Assembly: GCF_000003815.2 (NCBI RefSeq)
Contig: NC_049996.1
Span: forward strand, 6,621,731 to 6,685,730
Length of the DNA stretch: 64,000 nt
Reading direction: 5' to 3'
Origin: Branchiostoma floridae
Lineage: Eukaryota > Chordata > Leptocardii > Amphioxiformes > Branchiostomatidae
Positions 1 through 11,622 of the stretch are shown here, in pieces (the first letter of the stretch is position 1; every line of letters begins with the position of its first letter). The notes under the pieces were generated by a model. The model made no database searches. It had not been told where the DNA came from and was given only the letters and a program-made list of their open reading frames with translations. The position numbers and the translations under genes were made by a program.

Positions 1-654
1 TGAAAGAAAACTCTGGGAATGGGAATGTTTAGGTGACCCTTATCCATACAACTTATGTGTATACACTGACCCTGACCTCTCGATTTTTATGTTATTCTGA
101 AATCTGAATAAACAATAACAGTTGTAGATTGCATCGTAGATACTTACACCATGTATATACAACTTCTTTTTTTTCGATGTACTTCTGATGAGTATCCTGT
201 CCTTGTCAAATTTCATTTGTATTGTCTCTATTTTTGTCAGCAGGGCTAGCCCTTTGTAATAGCCACAGGCTAGTTGCTAGTAACAGCCCTGGCTGTGCGT
301 GCTGAACAGCCAAACCAATAAATAAATTTAAATGAATCGCTAAAACATAAACCCAATATATGCAATGTAGTACCTGTTTTGCACAGTCACATTGTGGGCT
401 TGCGTGTTGGGATGTATTTACTTTCGCCACGAGGTGATTTTCTGTCTGGCGTTTGTGTTTGTTTTTGTGTCTGCTGTGAATAGTATAACTCAAGAATACC
501 TTGTCAGGGTTGTTTATTTATATTGTTAAACAACTTTCTATTAATTGTCCATCTGTTCAATCACTCCGTATTTTCAATTAGTATCTGGTCTGGAGAGGTA
601 GGTGCATTGAAACTTTTTGTTATAATTACTGATAATTCTTTTATACAGACTACA
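1..654. other. 5' flank of sulfotransferase gene 1
   Basis: No coding region is supported here; the open frames are short and lack splice context or family resemblance. A pyrimidine-poor acceptor-like sequence ending in ACAG lies just before the start codon of gene 1 (about 648), matching the acceptor-like sequences just upstream of the start codons of the other three genes. This suggests that the array members share an intron in the 5' untranslated region. The upstream untranslated exon of gene 1 was not located. Confidence 0.5.
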
Positions 655-800
655 ATGGAAGGAGTGCCAATTTTCCGACTATTCCGTGGCATGCTGGTGT
701 TAGCTATCGTCACGGTATTGTTGTATGGTGCGATTCTGTTCCAACGCCACAGCAAAGATAGGATGGTGGTACAGTACACATCTAGCAACGTACATAGAAG
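655..800 (+). CDS. GAL3ST: Gal3ST-like copy 1, exon 1
   Basis: Encodes the cytosolic tail, the membrane anchor and the start of the stem. The ATG at 655 is chosen because it directly precedes the hydrophobic segment and gives the same layout as copies 2-4. The donor is AAG|GTACAT at 801. The exon ends two bases into a codon. Confidence 0.8.
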
Positions 801-2639
801 GTACATTTCTACGAATAAACAATTGTATAGTGATAAATTTCATTTCAAACGTTCACTACATTGTCAGTTCGTAAGTTGCCACAATCGTTCCGCCACATGC
901 CACAAGCCCTTTCGCAGCATTTGAATGCTGTAATTTCTCAAGATAGCGAAATAGCATTTAGAATTCTATTCCTACCATCACTTGCGTGCGGCGAAACGAC
1001 TTGCCATATGGCGAAACGTACTGTGACGATCTGACAATGTGGTGAAACTAGTATGTAACCCATGGGCCAAGGAAAAAGTACATTGTATATTACATATTAA
1101 GAACTTCACGAGCACAGACTGAGATTCTATAGACCTGAATGCCTTTCTTCCCTTAGACAGTATCTACGTATTATTATCACATTTTAAAGATATTTAGGAC
1201 AGATAAAAAGTAAAAGAATCATATCAAGCGAGGAAGGAAGATAAGGCAAGGTTAACGTCTTTACAATTAGAAGCAAACTTTATTGCACAGAAAATTGTTA
1301 CTCAAAACCTTTTATTTCCATCTTTAGATCCGAGTTTATTCAAAACACATCTACCAACGCCAAGTTTGTTCCTCCAAGCTGTACCAGGCGGACCAAGCTA
1401 GCTCTTGCAAAAGTTCACAAGACAGGAGGGACAACACTGATGCAGATTCTACACCGCTTTGCTTACCTAAGAAACCTGTCTTTGGTAATTCCTATTCAAA
1501 CAAACCGTGGAAGCATAAACGCCTTCTATCCTGGAGGACTCAAGAAGGAAAAATGTCTACCACCACAAGGAGATCATTACGACATGTTTACTTACCACTT
1601 TGTTTACAAGCGAGACGTCTTAACAAACCTCTTAGGAAATGGCACGTTTTTCGTCACAATCTTACGCGAGCCTCTAAGCCATCTCAAGTCGCAGTTCCAC
1701 TTCTACGATTTAGCTAAACGCTACAAGATCAAAGATACAAAATACCCATTGTTGAGGTTTCTAGAAAACCCGGGTGCGTACGATAAGAAAAGGCCTGGTT
1801 ACCTAGGAACGAGGAATCCTATGTCAGCCGATTTGGGCATGGGTCTTAACGTCTTGAAACAACTTACAGAACAAGCTATGAAATGGCAACCTGGCCAACC
1901 AACCAACAAAACGGCAATGAGTATCATTGAGAATTTGATTCTCAATATTGACCAAGATTTTGACCTTGTTATGATCACTGAGTACTTTGATGAAGGTCTC
2001 GTCATGCTCAAAAGATTAATGTGTTTAGACATGCAAGATATTCTTTATTACAAAACTCTTGCATTCCTTTACAAAGGAAAGGACCAAAAAGTACCAACAT
2101 CTTCCGTCGAGAACCACAAAAGATGGGATATTGTAGACTACCACCTCTATGACTATTTCAACAAAAGTTTCTGGCGTAGAGTTGATCAGATAGGAAAAGA
2201 TTTTACAGACGAAGCTACGCATTTTAAAGAGTTGAACTTGAAAGTTCAACAGCATTGCAGTGTTAACGATCCCAGAAACAATGGTGCGTTGGTCATACCG
2301 GAAAGCAGATGGAATCCGCCATTTATCGTGACGCACGAGCTTTGTACTCTGATGAAACTGGGACAGATGTGTTACATGACTCTTCTAAGAGACCGCAACA
2401 TACGTTACAACTCGAAAAAGGGCCCGGAATCGCCATCAAAAACTGAGGTGAAAGAAGGAGTTTTGTATTCCAAACGGTACTGTGCCCTGTGTGATGAAAT
2501 CTCGCGAGATTGCACGTTGAATGAGTACATCGCACACTTGTTTTTTGAGAAGCACATATCACATTTCCACACGAGCTTTAGTCCGCATAAGCGAACTGGT
2601 AGGGGCCAGCGTGAAGTCGAGTTTAATGATTATTCGTGA
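655..2639 (+). CDS. GAL3ST: Gal3ST-like sulfotransferase, array copy 1 (2 exons)
   Basis: Join 655..800 and 1328..2639, 485 residues. The intron is GT-AG, phase 2, splitting AG|A (Arg49). Family: galactose-3-O-sulfotransferases, Golgi type II membrane enzymes that move sulfate from PAPS to the 3-OH of galactose on glycolipids or glycans. Residues about 11-29 form a single hydrophobic anchor (GMLVLAIVTVLLYGAILF) after a short basic tail. The PAPS 5'-phosphate loop is KVHKTGGTT (77-85), with Val where copies 2-4 have Thr. The 3'-phosphate motif REPLSHLKSQF lies at about 162-172, and the family motif DLVMITEYFDEGLVMLKR follows in mid-domain. The C-terminus has the CALCDEISRDCTLNEY cysteine block shared by all copies. 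The length fits a full enzyme. It is first of four head-to-tail paralogues. Family call is strong; the acceptor substrate cannot be read from sequence. Confidence 0.9.
801..1327 (+). other. Intron of Gal3ST copy 1
   Basis: A 527-bp GT-AG intron. It contains a short imperfect iteration of CATATGGCGAAACG-like words around 905-1045 (TTTCGC.. / GCGAAACG). No gene is seen in it. Confidence 0.7.
1328..2639 (+). CDS. GAL3ST: Gal3ST-like copy 1, exon 2 (catalytic domain)
   Basis: The acceptor TCTTTAG ends at 1327. The frame runs open through the stem (about residues 50-70) and the whole sulfotransferase domain to TGA at 2637-2639. An internal ATG at 1440 is not the start, because the PAPS-binding loop lies upstream of it. 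Confidence 0.9.
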
Positions 2640-2799
2640 TACTGCCTAATATTGGAAAGTTTAAGAACATTATTTGGGAAAAATATGAAATATATATATT
2701 TTCAAACGATAAGGGAATCTTATAGCATGGCGTGTGAGGGGGGGGGCAATTAGCTTTCATCTTGGAGTGAGAGAACGTTTTCTGCTGATAAATACTTTG

Positions 2800-2805
2800 A
2801 ATAAA
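2800..2805 (+). other. Candidate poly(A) signal, Gal3ST copy 1
   Basis: Canonical AATAAA about 160 bp after the stop codon. Confidence 0.5.
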
Positions 2806-3716
2806 AGGTGGTGACATAACCCCTAAAATGTGTGTGGCAATTTCAACGGTTTGATGGAAAGCATCTTATTAGTTAGTGTATTGACCCCAGAACTAAAATG
2901 ACAAGTTTTTTTCAAACACTGTAACGTTACTGTATTATTTGACATTACATTGACACATGCAAATAGCCAGCGGGAGTTATTTTTCAAAGAAAGCATGTCA
3001 CTGAACTTTAACACTGTGATGACTTTAGCCGCCCTCCCCCAGTAATTTGAACAAATGTCACTAGGTGACAAAGAGGTCATAGTTCATCGCACCGACCTTT
3101 AAAAGAGCCACAGAACTGGTTGATCAACTTACACGTTACAGTTGTCTGATCATTAAAGATGGCGTATTGACAACAACGTGACACACTACCATGGACGGAT
3201 AACTTCCACTGTGAGGGGTAAATTTACAAGGTATGTCTCCACTCCATACACAGTGCATTATGCCACAGTTAAAGGATTAAAGGAGACCTAAACTCCAGAA
3301 TGGGTCTTATTTCTTTAGATAGATTTATGGATGTATGAGCAACCGGCTTTTTTTCAAAAAGAATTCCACGTGTGGTGTATTACGTAACGTGTAATTTGTA
3401 AAACAATATGGCATTCACCAAACCCATGTCTTCCCTATATGTATTAGACATTCCACTCCCTTCATCGTAAATATGTTCGTCATAAATGTAGGGCAATAGA
3501 CACGCCAAGAAAAAGATATAAAAGAACAAATAACAAAGTGTTTTATCGCCCATGAAATCTGTTATGTAACCAAATAAAGTTAGGCGGTGTCAGGCACATT
3601 GTATTCAGATAGAGCCGGAGCTTACTTAAGTTGATTAGAGTCCTTGCCAATGGGAGTACGTCTGCATGGCTGACACTTCTTTCACGGGGGGCATTTTTGC
3701 TCGGGGGACAGTCTTC

Positions 3717-4112
3717 ATACACCTTTCTCACGCGGCGGCCATGATAGATCTAAAACGAGTTCAATGAGGCAAACAAAAGACTGTCCATCATAATTAGTAG
3801 TTCAACCAATGACAGCGTGGAAATTAGAAAATTGACCAATAAGAGAATGGCTGCAAGTCCGTCAATATTTGCATTATTATGTTTTTATTTTGCATCTCTT
3901 AAGGGACTATGGGATCAGTACACGAGTCTAAATTGCTACATATTTCGCTGCATAACACTGGTTATAATATTTATTATTTGATCTTATATTGTAAAAATTT
4001 GTGTGGCCAGGGGAAAAACTAAATGGGAGCTGATTTTAGAAATAAGTTTTGTCTGTTTGCCTCATTGACCTCGTCTTCAATCTGTGATGGCCGCCGCGTG
4101 AGAAAGGTGTAT
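3717..4112. mobile_element. Inverted-repeat (MITE-like) element before copy 2
   Basis: Arms at about 3717-3777 and 4051-4112 are inverted copies of each other. They share the word ACCTTTCTCACGCGGCGGCC (as its complement on the right) and a second block, TCAATGAGGCAAAC, farther inside. The ~270-bp centre is AT-rich and has no open frame of note. Target-site duplications were not resolved. The right arm ends about 45 bp before the probable 5'UTR splice acceptor of copy 2, so the element lies in that gene's leader intron or promoter. Confidence 0.65.
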
Positions 4113-4164
4113 AGGGGACATACTTTCATTATAATGTCATCTGCTTTTTTTCCATAGCGACACC

Positions 4165-4370
4165 ATGGCGATCCGGCTACGTCGGCAAGTGATGATCCTC
4201 TTTGCAATCATCATTTGTATGTGCTTCGTGATGTTATTAACAAGGGACAGTAAGAGCTGCAGCACTGACCGAAGTGAGCTGAGAAAATTTGAAGTAGACA
4301 CATTCAAAATTCCTGGGAATACGTGGGGACAACGAGAGGATGATCATACGTCTGAGATTGTGCTGAAGAG
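4165..4370 (+). CDS. GAL3ST: Gal3ST-like copy 2, exon 1
   Basis: Tail, anchor and an extended hydrophilic stem. The ATG at 4165 has a good context (CACCATGG). Donor GAAGAG|GTAATG at 4371. Confidence 0.8.
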
Positions 4371-6140
4371 GTAATGACAATTTCTTAAACCCATGACCCA
4401 TTGATTTTTCGCTAAGTTAAGCTTACACAAGTAGAGACATACGTTGTTTGTAATGTTTTGAAATTCATACTAATATTCGATATTCTAGTAGTAGTATTTT
4501 TTAAAAACACCAGAAATACAAAATAATGAAGCAAATATGCCAGAAAGTGGTCTTAGATGTCATTAACATGAAGGTTGTGTTTTCACGAATATTTTTAAAG
4601 TTTGTTGATATGATATTGAAGATATACGTTTGGTTCGACCTCTGCTTGTACAATTGTATGTAATACTGTATTCCTGCACTTTTTTACAATGGGTTATCAC
4701 TTAAAAAGTGAATTGAACATTACATAATGCACAGTCATTGATAATACAATACGTTTCGATGGCTTATCAGTTTAAATAGATTTGACATGCTCAAAATATT
4801 GGTAATTGTTTGATGGTACTAATGAATACTACATACTCATCCACAGAGCGAAAACTACCGTTAACAGTAAAACAAGCACCAAATTCGTCCCACCAATATG
4901 CAGACCACGAACCAAGCTGGCTCTTGTCAAAACGCACAAGACCGGAGGGACCACGACTATGCAGATTCTACACCGCCTGGCTTACCTCAAAAATCTTTCA
5001 CTGGTACTCCCAACCGTTACCCACCCGGGCCGTATGAATACTTTCTACCCTCACAAACTCACTCCAGATAGGTACCTACCACCACTACAAGGACACCAGT
5101 ACGACATGCTAACATACCATACGATATATGACAGAGAAAAGTACATCAAGCTTGTCGGACAAGAAGCATCTTTTATCACCATCTTGAGGGAGCCTCTTAG
5201 CCACTTAAAGTCTCAGTTCAACTTTTACAACTTTGTGCAAAGGTTCAACATAAGTGGCAAAGAACCGTTCGATAAATTTCTTGAAGACATTGAGATGTAT
5301 GACAAGAGTAAACCTAGCCATCTTGGGTCTAGAAGTCCCATGTCGTATGACCTAGGCATGCCACGAGATATTATAGTAGATATCACACAACATTCTTACC
5401 AGAGAATACATGGGCAACCGCTGAATACAACTACTGTGCGATATATTCAAGATTTCTTGAAAAAATTGTCTAAAGAAATGGATTTAGTTATGATTATGGA
5501 ATATTTTGACGAATCCTTGGTGATGCTAAAGAGACTTATGTGTTGGGAGTTGAAGGATATACTCTACTATAAAGCCCTTTCCTTCGAGTATGCAACAAAG
5601 GAAAAACAAGTTCCCCCTACTCTAGTAGAAAACCATCGGAAATGGGACACTGTAGACTACCACCTCTACGAACACTTTGTGAAAATCTTTAAACAAAAGA
5701 AAAAAGACATAGGGCTAGATTTCACACGCGAAGTTGAGAACTTTCAGAAAATAAATATGGCGGTGAGAATACACTGTAGTGAGACCGCATCCGAAGGCAA
5801 AGAAGATTTGATCATACAGGAGACAAAATGGAACAAAGCGTTTGTAGTGACACAGGAATTCTGTACTATAATGAAATACGGTCAACTGTGCTATATGACT
5901 CTTTTAATGGATCGCAACCATCGGTATAGAAATCCAAAAGTAAAGAACAAGAAATTGTCCAGCGCTCACTTATACGCACCTCAGTATTGTAACCTATGTA
6001 GTAGAATATCCACTGACTGTACCATGGGTGAATATGTTACGCATATTTTACATGAAAATTATGTTAATCGCTATGATTCTAGTTTCAGTCGCAATCGGCA
6101 CACTGTGGACGGACAAAATCAGGAAGATTTTCATGTTTAG
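4165..6140 (+). CDS. GAL3ST: Gal3ST-like sulfotransferase, array copy 2 (2 exons)
   Basis: Join 4165..4370 and 4847..6140, 499 residues. Phase-2 GT-AG intron splitting AG|A (Arg69), the same place as in the other copies. Predicted role: PAPS-dependent sulfation of galactose 3-OH in the Golgi lumen. A basic tail (MAIRLRRQ) leads into a hydrophobic anchor at about 9-26. The stem is longer than in copy 1 because exon 1 encodes about 20 more residues. PAPS loop KTHKTGGTT lies at 97-105, followed by the 3'-phosphate motif REPLSHLKSQFNFYNF and DLVMIMEYFDESLVMLKR. The cysteine block near the C-terminus reads CNLCSRISTDCTMGEY. Family assignment is strong; acceptor specificity is unknown. Confidence 0.9.
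4847..6140 (+). CDS. GAL3ST: Gal3ST-like copy 2, exon 2 (catalytic domain)
   Basis: Acceptor CATCCACAG ends at 4846; the first base completes Arg69. The frame continues to TAG at 6138-6140. The open frame upstream of the acceptor (from 4806) is intronic read-through, not coding. Confidence 0.9.
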
Positions 6141-7692
6141 ATAATAATAATTATTACGTGTAAAATAGTTGTATTTGTAGGATATCATCTTCTCGTAATG
6201 CCCCCTTCCCCTTCCCACCAGTGTGGCATTATATAATACTTCTCAATAAATATTAATATATATTCTACAGTTTTGTGTGTCAAAGACATGGACAAATAGA
6301 TGAACTTAATTGACACAGTGTTTCACGTAAATCTTGGATTGAAATAAAGGAATTCTATGAATTCATTAGTATTGTCTGTGGCTTTTGTTTTGTTCTCAGG
6401 GCTAATTTTCGATAAAGATTCATTAGAATTCGAAGCAGATAACGAACAGGTGTATTATGATATAATGTGTGGTGAATATATACCATAACATGGGGGCAGA
6501 AGAGTTAATCTATAATCTTTTCACAAAGTACATTCTTCGCAAACATGGAGTATAAGTTTTATGTTTAGTATACTATGTATACTTGCAATGGGGTAAAATT
6601 ATGAACAGCTCAAGTCTTTCCCCGAATATAGCCTTCGGCTATAAGATTGCCAGTGTTAGTTGTCTGCAGCAGTCACTGACCCGTAAATTATGCTAATGCC
6701 TAGAGGGTGTCTTGATAATGGTCCAATTAGATGGTGTGTTGTGGGTTTGTGAATAATTTTAATTCCACACTTAAAATTAATACCAAAAAACATGCGCTTT
6801 ATCATATCAATTTGAATACGTTTCTCAATGCTTTAAGAGTGTAGTTATCTATAAGAACACAAGCTATAGTTGCCGTCGTTCGTTTACAGTACTGTCCACG
6901 TTTGAGCGTCACCTAGCGTCATTTACCAATATTGCACTCTGACATTATTAGGTCAGAACCATTGTTGTTGCAATGCTTTGTCTGACCCAATGCGGGTAGT
7001 TAAGCCGGTTTGGTGGTACGCGTTCTATAGGACAACACATGATGTACTGTCCATAATGTTGTTACCGTGGTGTGGCTAGAGAAAGCGTTCCTCCAATACA
7101 TTCTCCTGCGATCCCGACAAGATCTACAGTCTCTCTCGACATACATGGAAACATGTAAGTAAATCATCAATCTCTGTTAAATGTGTCATGTGGAATAGTT
7201 TACTTTTTGTTAGGCTAGAATCTCTGCTGAAGCGATGTTCAACTTTGACCTGTGACCCAGCGCATATAAACAGAAGACTTTTGACAGCAATATAAAGATT
7301 TCCTGTTCATCTAATCTAAAAGGATATTCCGTATGTGTGTACGTAGTTGTCATAATTCGCAGCAATAATCTAACAATCCCAAATACCTGTTTTATGTGTA
7401 ACGCATGAGGCGTTTAGCACCAAATTAATAATGTTTGCAAAAAACAAAGTGTCTGTTTCCCTCTGTGTAGTCTGTCATTGAATACAATATACATTCTACA
7501 CCGTTACATGTACTACATTTCATTACTTAAGTTGATGTTTTGGTCAGAGAACTAAGTCGTTCTGAATATATACTACAACATGCATACAAAGAATTATCTT
7601 TCATGCATACACTCCAATAAAAAATACTGTGTATAGAAGTAGTTAAGAAATGTTATTCTATCTTTTTTTTTTTAGTCATATCAGCTCAGAAG
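6141..7692 (+). other. Intergenic, copy 2 to copy 3
   Basis: A poly(A) signal AATAAA at 6245-6250 probably serves copy 2. A donor-like ACAT|GTAAGT at 7155 may end an untranslated first exon of copy 3; its acceptor would be the T-run plus TAG ending about 7675. No coding region is supported. Confidence 0.45.
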
Positions 7693-7853
7693 ATGACAAA
7701 GAGAGCCCCACCACTGCAACTGTTCAAAGCCATCGTATGGCTGGTCGTTTTCACAACAGTTGTCATCACGATGGTCACGTTATTTACCGCGAGACTTGGG
7801 ACTTCTAGATCTATGCAAGTTCAACGAAGGGCGATGCCAACATATCTGTTTAG
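7693..7853 (+). CDS. GAL3ST: Gal3ST-like copy 3, exon 1
   Basis: Tail and membrane anchor. Donor TTTAG|GTACGC at 7854. The ATG at 7693 follows a probable 5'UTR acceptor by about 17 bp. Confidence 0.8.
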
Positions 7854-9570
7854 GTACGCAACTTTTGAGTTTTCTTCTTGTTCAAAGGTTCTTTTTTTAT
7901 TTTCTTAAAATGTTTGTAAGTGTTTAATATGATGATAAATGCTTTAGTACTAATTTATGAACACCTATGCAATTTACGACTTTTCCTAGATTATGTCACA
8001 GAATGATTTAAATGGTCAATATACCCAGATATGCGAAGATCTCTTGAACTATTGGATGAACTTTTCACGTATGTAATACTCAACTAATATTCAACTAACA
8101 GTTAAAATTCAAAGGTAAATGCATTAATTAAGCTATGTTGGGCAGGGATATGCCCAGCATAAAGATTATCGTCATTATCATTGTCATTGCTATCTAAATG
8201 TCCTGATGATGATTACCAACTTTTTTTATTACATCACCAGGCAACGAAGTGACTTTGTTGAAAAAGACAAGTTTACTTCACCAAACTGCACAGCAAGAAC
8301 CAAGCTAGCCCTGACAAAAACGCACAAGACAGGGGGGACAACTCTTATGCAGATCTTCCACCGGTATGCCTACCTTCACAACCTGTCTGTAGTCCTACCT
8401 ACAGTCACACACCCGGGCCGTATGAACCTCTTCTATCTGCACGGTCTTATCCCGAAAAACTACCTCCCACCACAATCTAAAGCTCACGGCTATGATATGC
8501 TAATCTACCACACTAAGTACAACCAAGAAAACTACACCAAGTTACTCGGAAAAGACGCTGTCTTCATCACCATCCTGAGAGAGCCACTCAGTCATCTTAA
8601 GTCTCAGTTTAACTTCTTCAACCTGGCGGAGAAGTTTAAGTTGACAGGGCCGCAGCCTTTGTTCCAGTTTCTCCAAGATCCGGGAATGTATGACCACGGA
8701 CGGACGGGCAGCCATGGTACAAAGAGCCCCATGTCAAGAGACTTGGGGATGTCTCGTACTGTTCTAGATGATATAACAAACAGTATTGACACATTGCGAC
8801 CAGGAGAACCACCCAATGCTTCAGTTTTAGCAACAATAGAGACCTTTATCGCAAAGATCTCTAAAGAAATGGATCTTGTCATGATCACAGATTATTACGA
8901 CGAATCGCTGGTTATGCTAAAGAGGTTGATGTGTTGGGAACTGAGAGATATCCTGTACTTCAAAATGTTGTCATTCTCATACGAAACCAAGACAGAGAAC
9001 ATACCACCAACACTGGTTGAAAACCACCGCAAATGGGACATTGTGGACTACCATCTATACGAACACTTTAACAGAACTTTCTGGAAGAGAGTGAAGGAGC
9101 TAGGAGACGATTTTCGAGCCGAAACTGCTCACTTTAAAACAGTCCATTTCTCAGTATTAAAACATTGCACTATAGACAACCCTCTTAACAAGGGTGTACT
9201 GGTTATACCAGAAAGTAGATGGAACCCAAGTTTCACAGTTACGTACGAATTCTGTACTTTATTGAAATATGGACAGCTGTGTTACATGTCTCTTCTGTAT
9301 GACCGTAACTTGAGGTATACAATTCGAAAGAAACCGAATCCTGGATCAAAAAGTCGCGTGGTACGGGAATACTCCCCACACTGTGCTCTCTGTGAGACAC
9401 TGGCTACAGATTGTACAATGTGCACAAAGATATCACAAGACTGTACTTTGAACGAGTACATCACACACTTGTTTCTCGAGAAACAGTTGTCTCATTTCGA
9501 TACAAGTCTAAGTAATAATCGTCGTACCATAAACGGACAAAATCAGGAAGAATTTCGAGCGGACGGATAA
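7693..9570 (+). CDS. GAL3ST: Gal3ST-like sulfotransferase, array copy 3 (2 exons)
   Basis: Join 7693..7853 and 8241..9570, 496 residues, with a phase-2 intron splitting AG|G (Arg54). Predicted Golgi type II galactose-3-O-sulfotransferase. The anchor lies at about residues 9-32 and is strongly hydrophobic. PAPS loop KTHKTGGTT at 80-88; REPLSHLKSQFNFFNL and DLVMITDYYDESLVMLKR are intact. Odd feature: the C-terminal cysteine block is doubled, reading CALCETLATDCTM then CTKISQDCTLNEY (DNA about 9382-9456), where the other copies have one unit. Copy 3 shares the word PTVTHPGRMN with copy 2, so these two may be the closest pair. Acceptor substrate is unknown. Confidence 0.9.
8241..9570 (+). CDS. 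GAL3ST: Gal3ST-like copy 3, exon 2 (catalytic domain)
   Basis: Acceptor ACATCACCAG ends at 8240; the first base completes Arg54. The open frame runs to TAA at 9568-9570. A poly(A) signal AATAAA lies at 9632-9637. Confidence 0.9.
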
Positions 9571-11497
9571 CATTACGTTGATTATTTAACATGTTAGAAC
9601 ATTGTTGGTGTTCTACAGCTATTAAACGACGAATAAAGATAATTTCAGTGTGCAAATTAAACCCTCTTTGTCTTTTTCTTAACAAGTTTGTTTTATGAAG
9701 CATGTGTCTGTGTCTGAAGACGATAGAATTTTGGTTTTACTAATTTTTTTTTGGAAGCAGATGAAGATGCAATACATTGTCTCAATTTTTTTCAATTATT
9801 TAAGAGAAAAGTGACTTTTGTTCGATTTTAGATGCGAGAAAGTTGAGGTAAAGGCCATGACGACTTTTCCAAACAATTCAGTTCTTTCATTGTGGTTAAA
9901 TGGACAGAATATATTTCGTCTTTTATTACATTGATTTATATGTGCAGTAAAAACATACACAAAATGACAAATAATGCCCACGACTATTCTCTTTACGTCT
10001 TGTGTAGTTTGGTGTTCCTAAATTATACCTTACTTCTCGTACCCAAAAGCTGCCGGGCCAGGCCCCGGTTTGAAAACATTACGTAAGCCTAAGCCAATGT
10101 TGCGACGCTGTATCCAAATGCGTCCAATGTTTATTCCCCAGTGGTTTAAGACAGTTTGGGAAAGAGTGTAACATGAGCGTTTAAACCAACCAAACACTTC
10201 ATTCATACACAAATCTGACCTCTTTAGTATGGGGGCCTTAGGTAGTGGAACCGGTTTTGTGTGACGTCATCAGCCACTACGTGGTGTAGACTATACCAAG
10301 TAGGTCTTGACTATACACTGTAGAACATCGACCTCACATTCTTTATAGTCTAAATCAGTCCAGTTTTCGTGGCTTGCGTACGTCAGACTCTATAACAGTA
10401 AGTATAGCATTTTCTTTCTCTCACTGTTTCGTCTATAACAGTTAGTAAGTAAGTATAGCATTTTATCTACTCTCAGTGTTTTGCCTATGACAGTAAGTAT
10501 AGCATTCTATATACTCTCATTGTCTCGTCTATAACAGTAAGTATCTTATTGTTTGTACTGTCAAAAACAGGCATATGCTAGTATTCAAGACTGGTGTCCT
10601 AGCTCTTTTGATGGTAAAATTAGCTAGAGTAGACGCTTTGAATAGATACATGTAGTCTTCATACAGGTATAGATACATGGTTACCCAACTTATTAGGAGT
10701 TACCCGACAAGCAACTGGATATATGAGATTTGTTCATGGTTAATTTTGGGGCATCGAATCAAGGTAGAAAATATTTAGATAGAGCAAGGAGGTTGAAAGA
10801 GGGTGTGTTTTTTAACCTCCTTGGATAGAGCTATATAGCTAAAGATTTGGCCAGTTTCTACTATTTTCTAAGTCTGACTCTACGATAGTTTGACCTGTGT
10901 TGTTACTGTCAGACACGGTTGAGTTCTCTCATGGGCTTCCCTTCCAAGAAAATGAGTACACTTTTCAATTGGCTAATTATGGGTGGTTGTATCGGCCTTG
11001 GGGCACTGTCTTATCAACATAAACAGCTTTCAAAGGACATAGCAGCCATTAACATTTACTACTGCAATATTCGATGCAATACGCAAGGTGGTGCCATTAA
11101 ACAGTGAAGCCGTACACTACCAGCTAACGAAAAATCGTCATGCTTTGCTCCAGTTTGATAAAGACTGAGGCAAAGAAATGTCCACTTTTATTGTTTACAG
11201 AACACGTTCCCTTATTTCCGCTATTGGGAAATTGGTATTACTTATGCAGATACATAAATCATATATTATTGATTCCATCTGTGTCCTTTTATCTTCAACT
11301 GTCTTAGGAAGTGAGAAAATTTTGAACCTGCCATACTAGTACATGCAGGTAATAGTTTAGGTAGATGATGTAAGATACCATTTTCTTATACTATATCAAA
11401 GAATACCTTAACGCTTAGATGGCCTGTACATAGAGGGTAAATATACAATAAATGTCTTTCATTCAATAACATCAGAATTCTCTCTTCCAGTTTGACC
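9571..11497 (+). other. Intergenic, copy 3 to copy 4
   Basis: Contains the poly(A) signal of copy 3 (9632-9637), the tandem repeat at 10390-10545 (listed separately), and a hairpin of CAAGGAGGTT / AACCTCCTTG arms at about 10785-10825. The same hairpin word recurs at about 35475-35500. A 5'UTR-type acceptor (TCTCTTCCAG) ends at 11490. No coding region is supported. Confidence 0.5.
10390..10545 (+). repeat. Tandem repeat, ~50-bp unit, 3-4 copies
   Basis: The words CTATAACAGTAAGTATAGCA and CTCTCA.TGT.TCG alternate about every 40-55 bp. Each unit contains GTAAGTAT, which resembles a strong splice donor. Copies differ by small substitutions. Confidence 0.75.
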
Positions 11498-11622
11498 ATG
11501 AAGGCAGCCCCTCCGTTCTGCCTGTTCCAGGGCCTGCTGCTGGTCTCTACAGTGATGCTGGGTATAATGATGGGCGTGTTACTGACGGGACAGACTCAGA
11601 TACGGGTATACTCTAGAGAAAG
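11498..11622 (+). CDS. GAL3ST: Gal3ST-like copy 4, exon 1
   Basis: Short tail and membrane anchor; donor GAAAG|GTACGC at 11623. A probable leader-intron acceptor ends at 11490, seven bases before the ATG. Confidence 0.8.

Larger units (their letters stand above)
2640..4164 (+). other. Intergenic, copy 1 to copy 2
   Basis: Holds the probable poly(A) signal of copy 1 (AATAAA 2800-2805). A donor-like ACAAG|GTATGT at 3231 could end the untranslated first exon of copy 2. The inverted-repeat element at 3717-4112 is listed separately. A likely 5'UTR acceptor (TTTTTTTCCATAG, ending about 4157) sits eight bases before the ATG. No coding region is supported. Confidence 0.5.
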
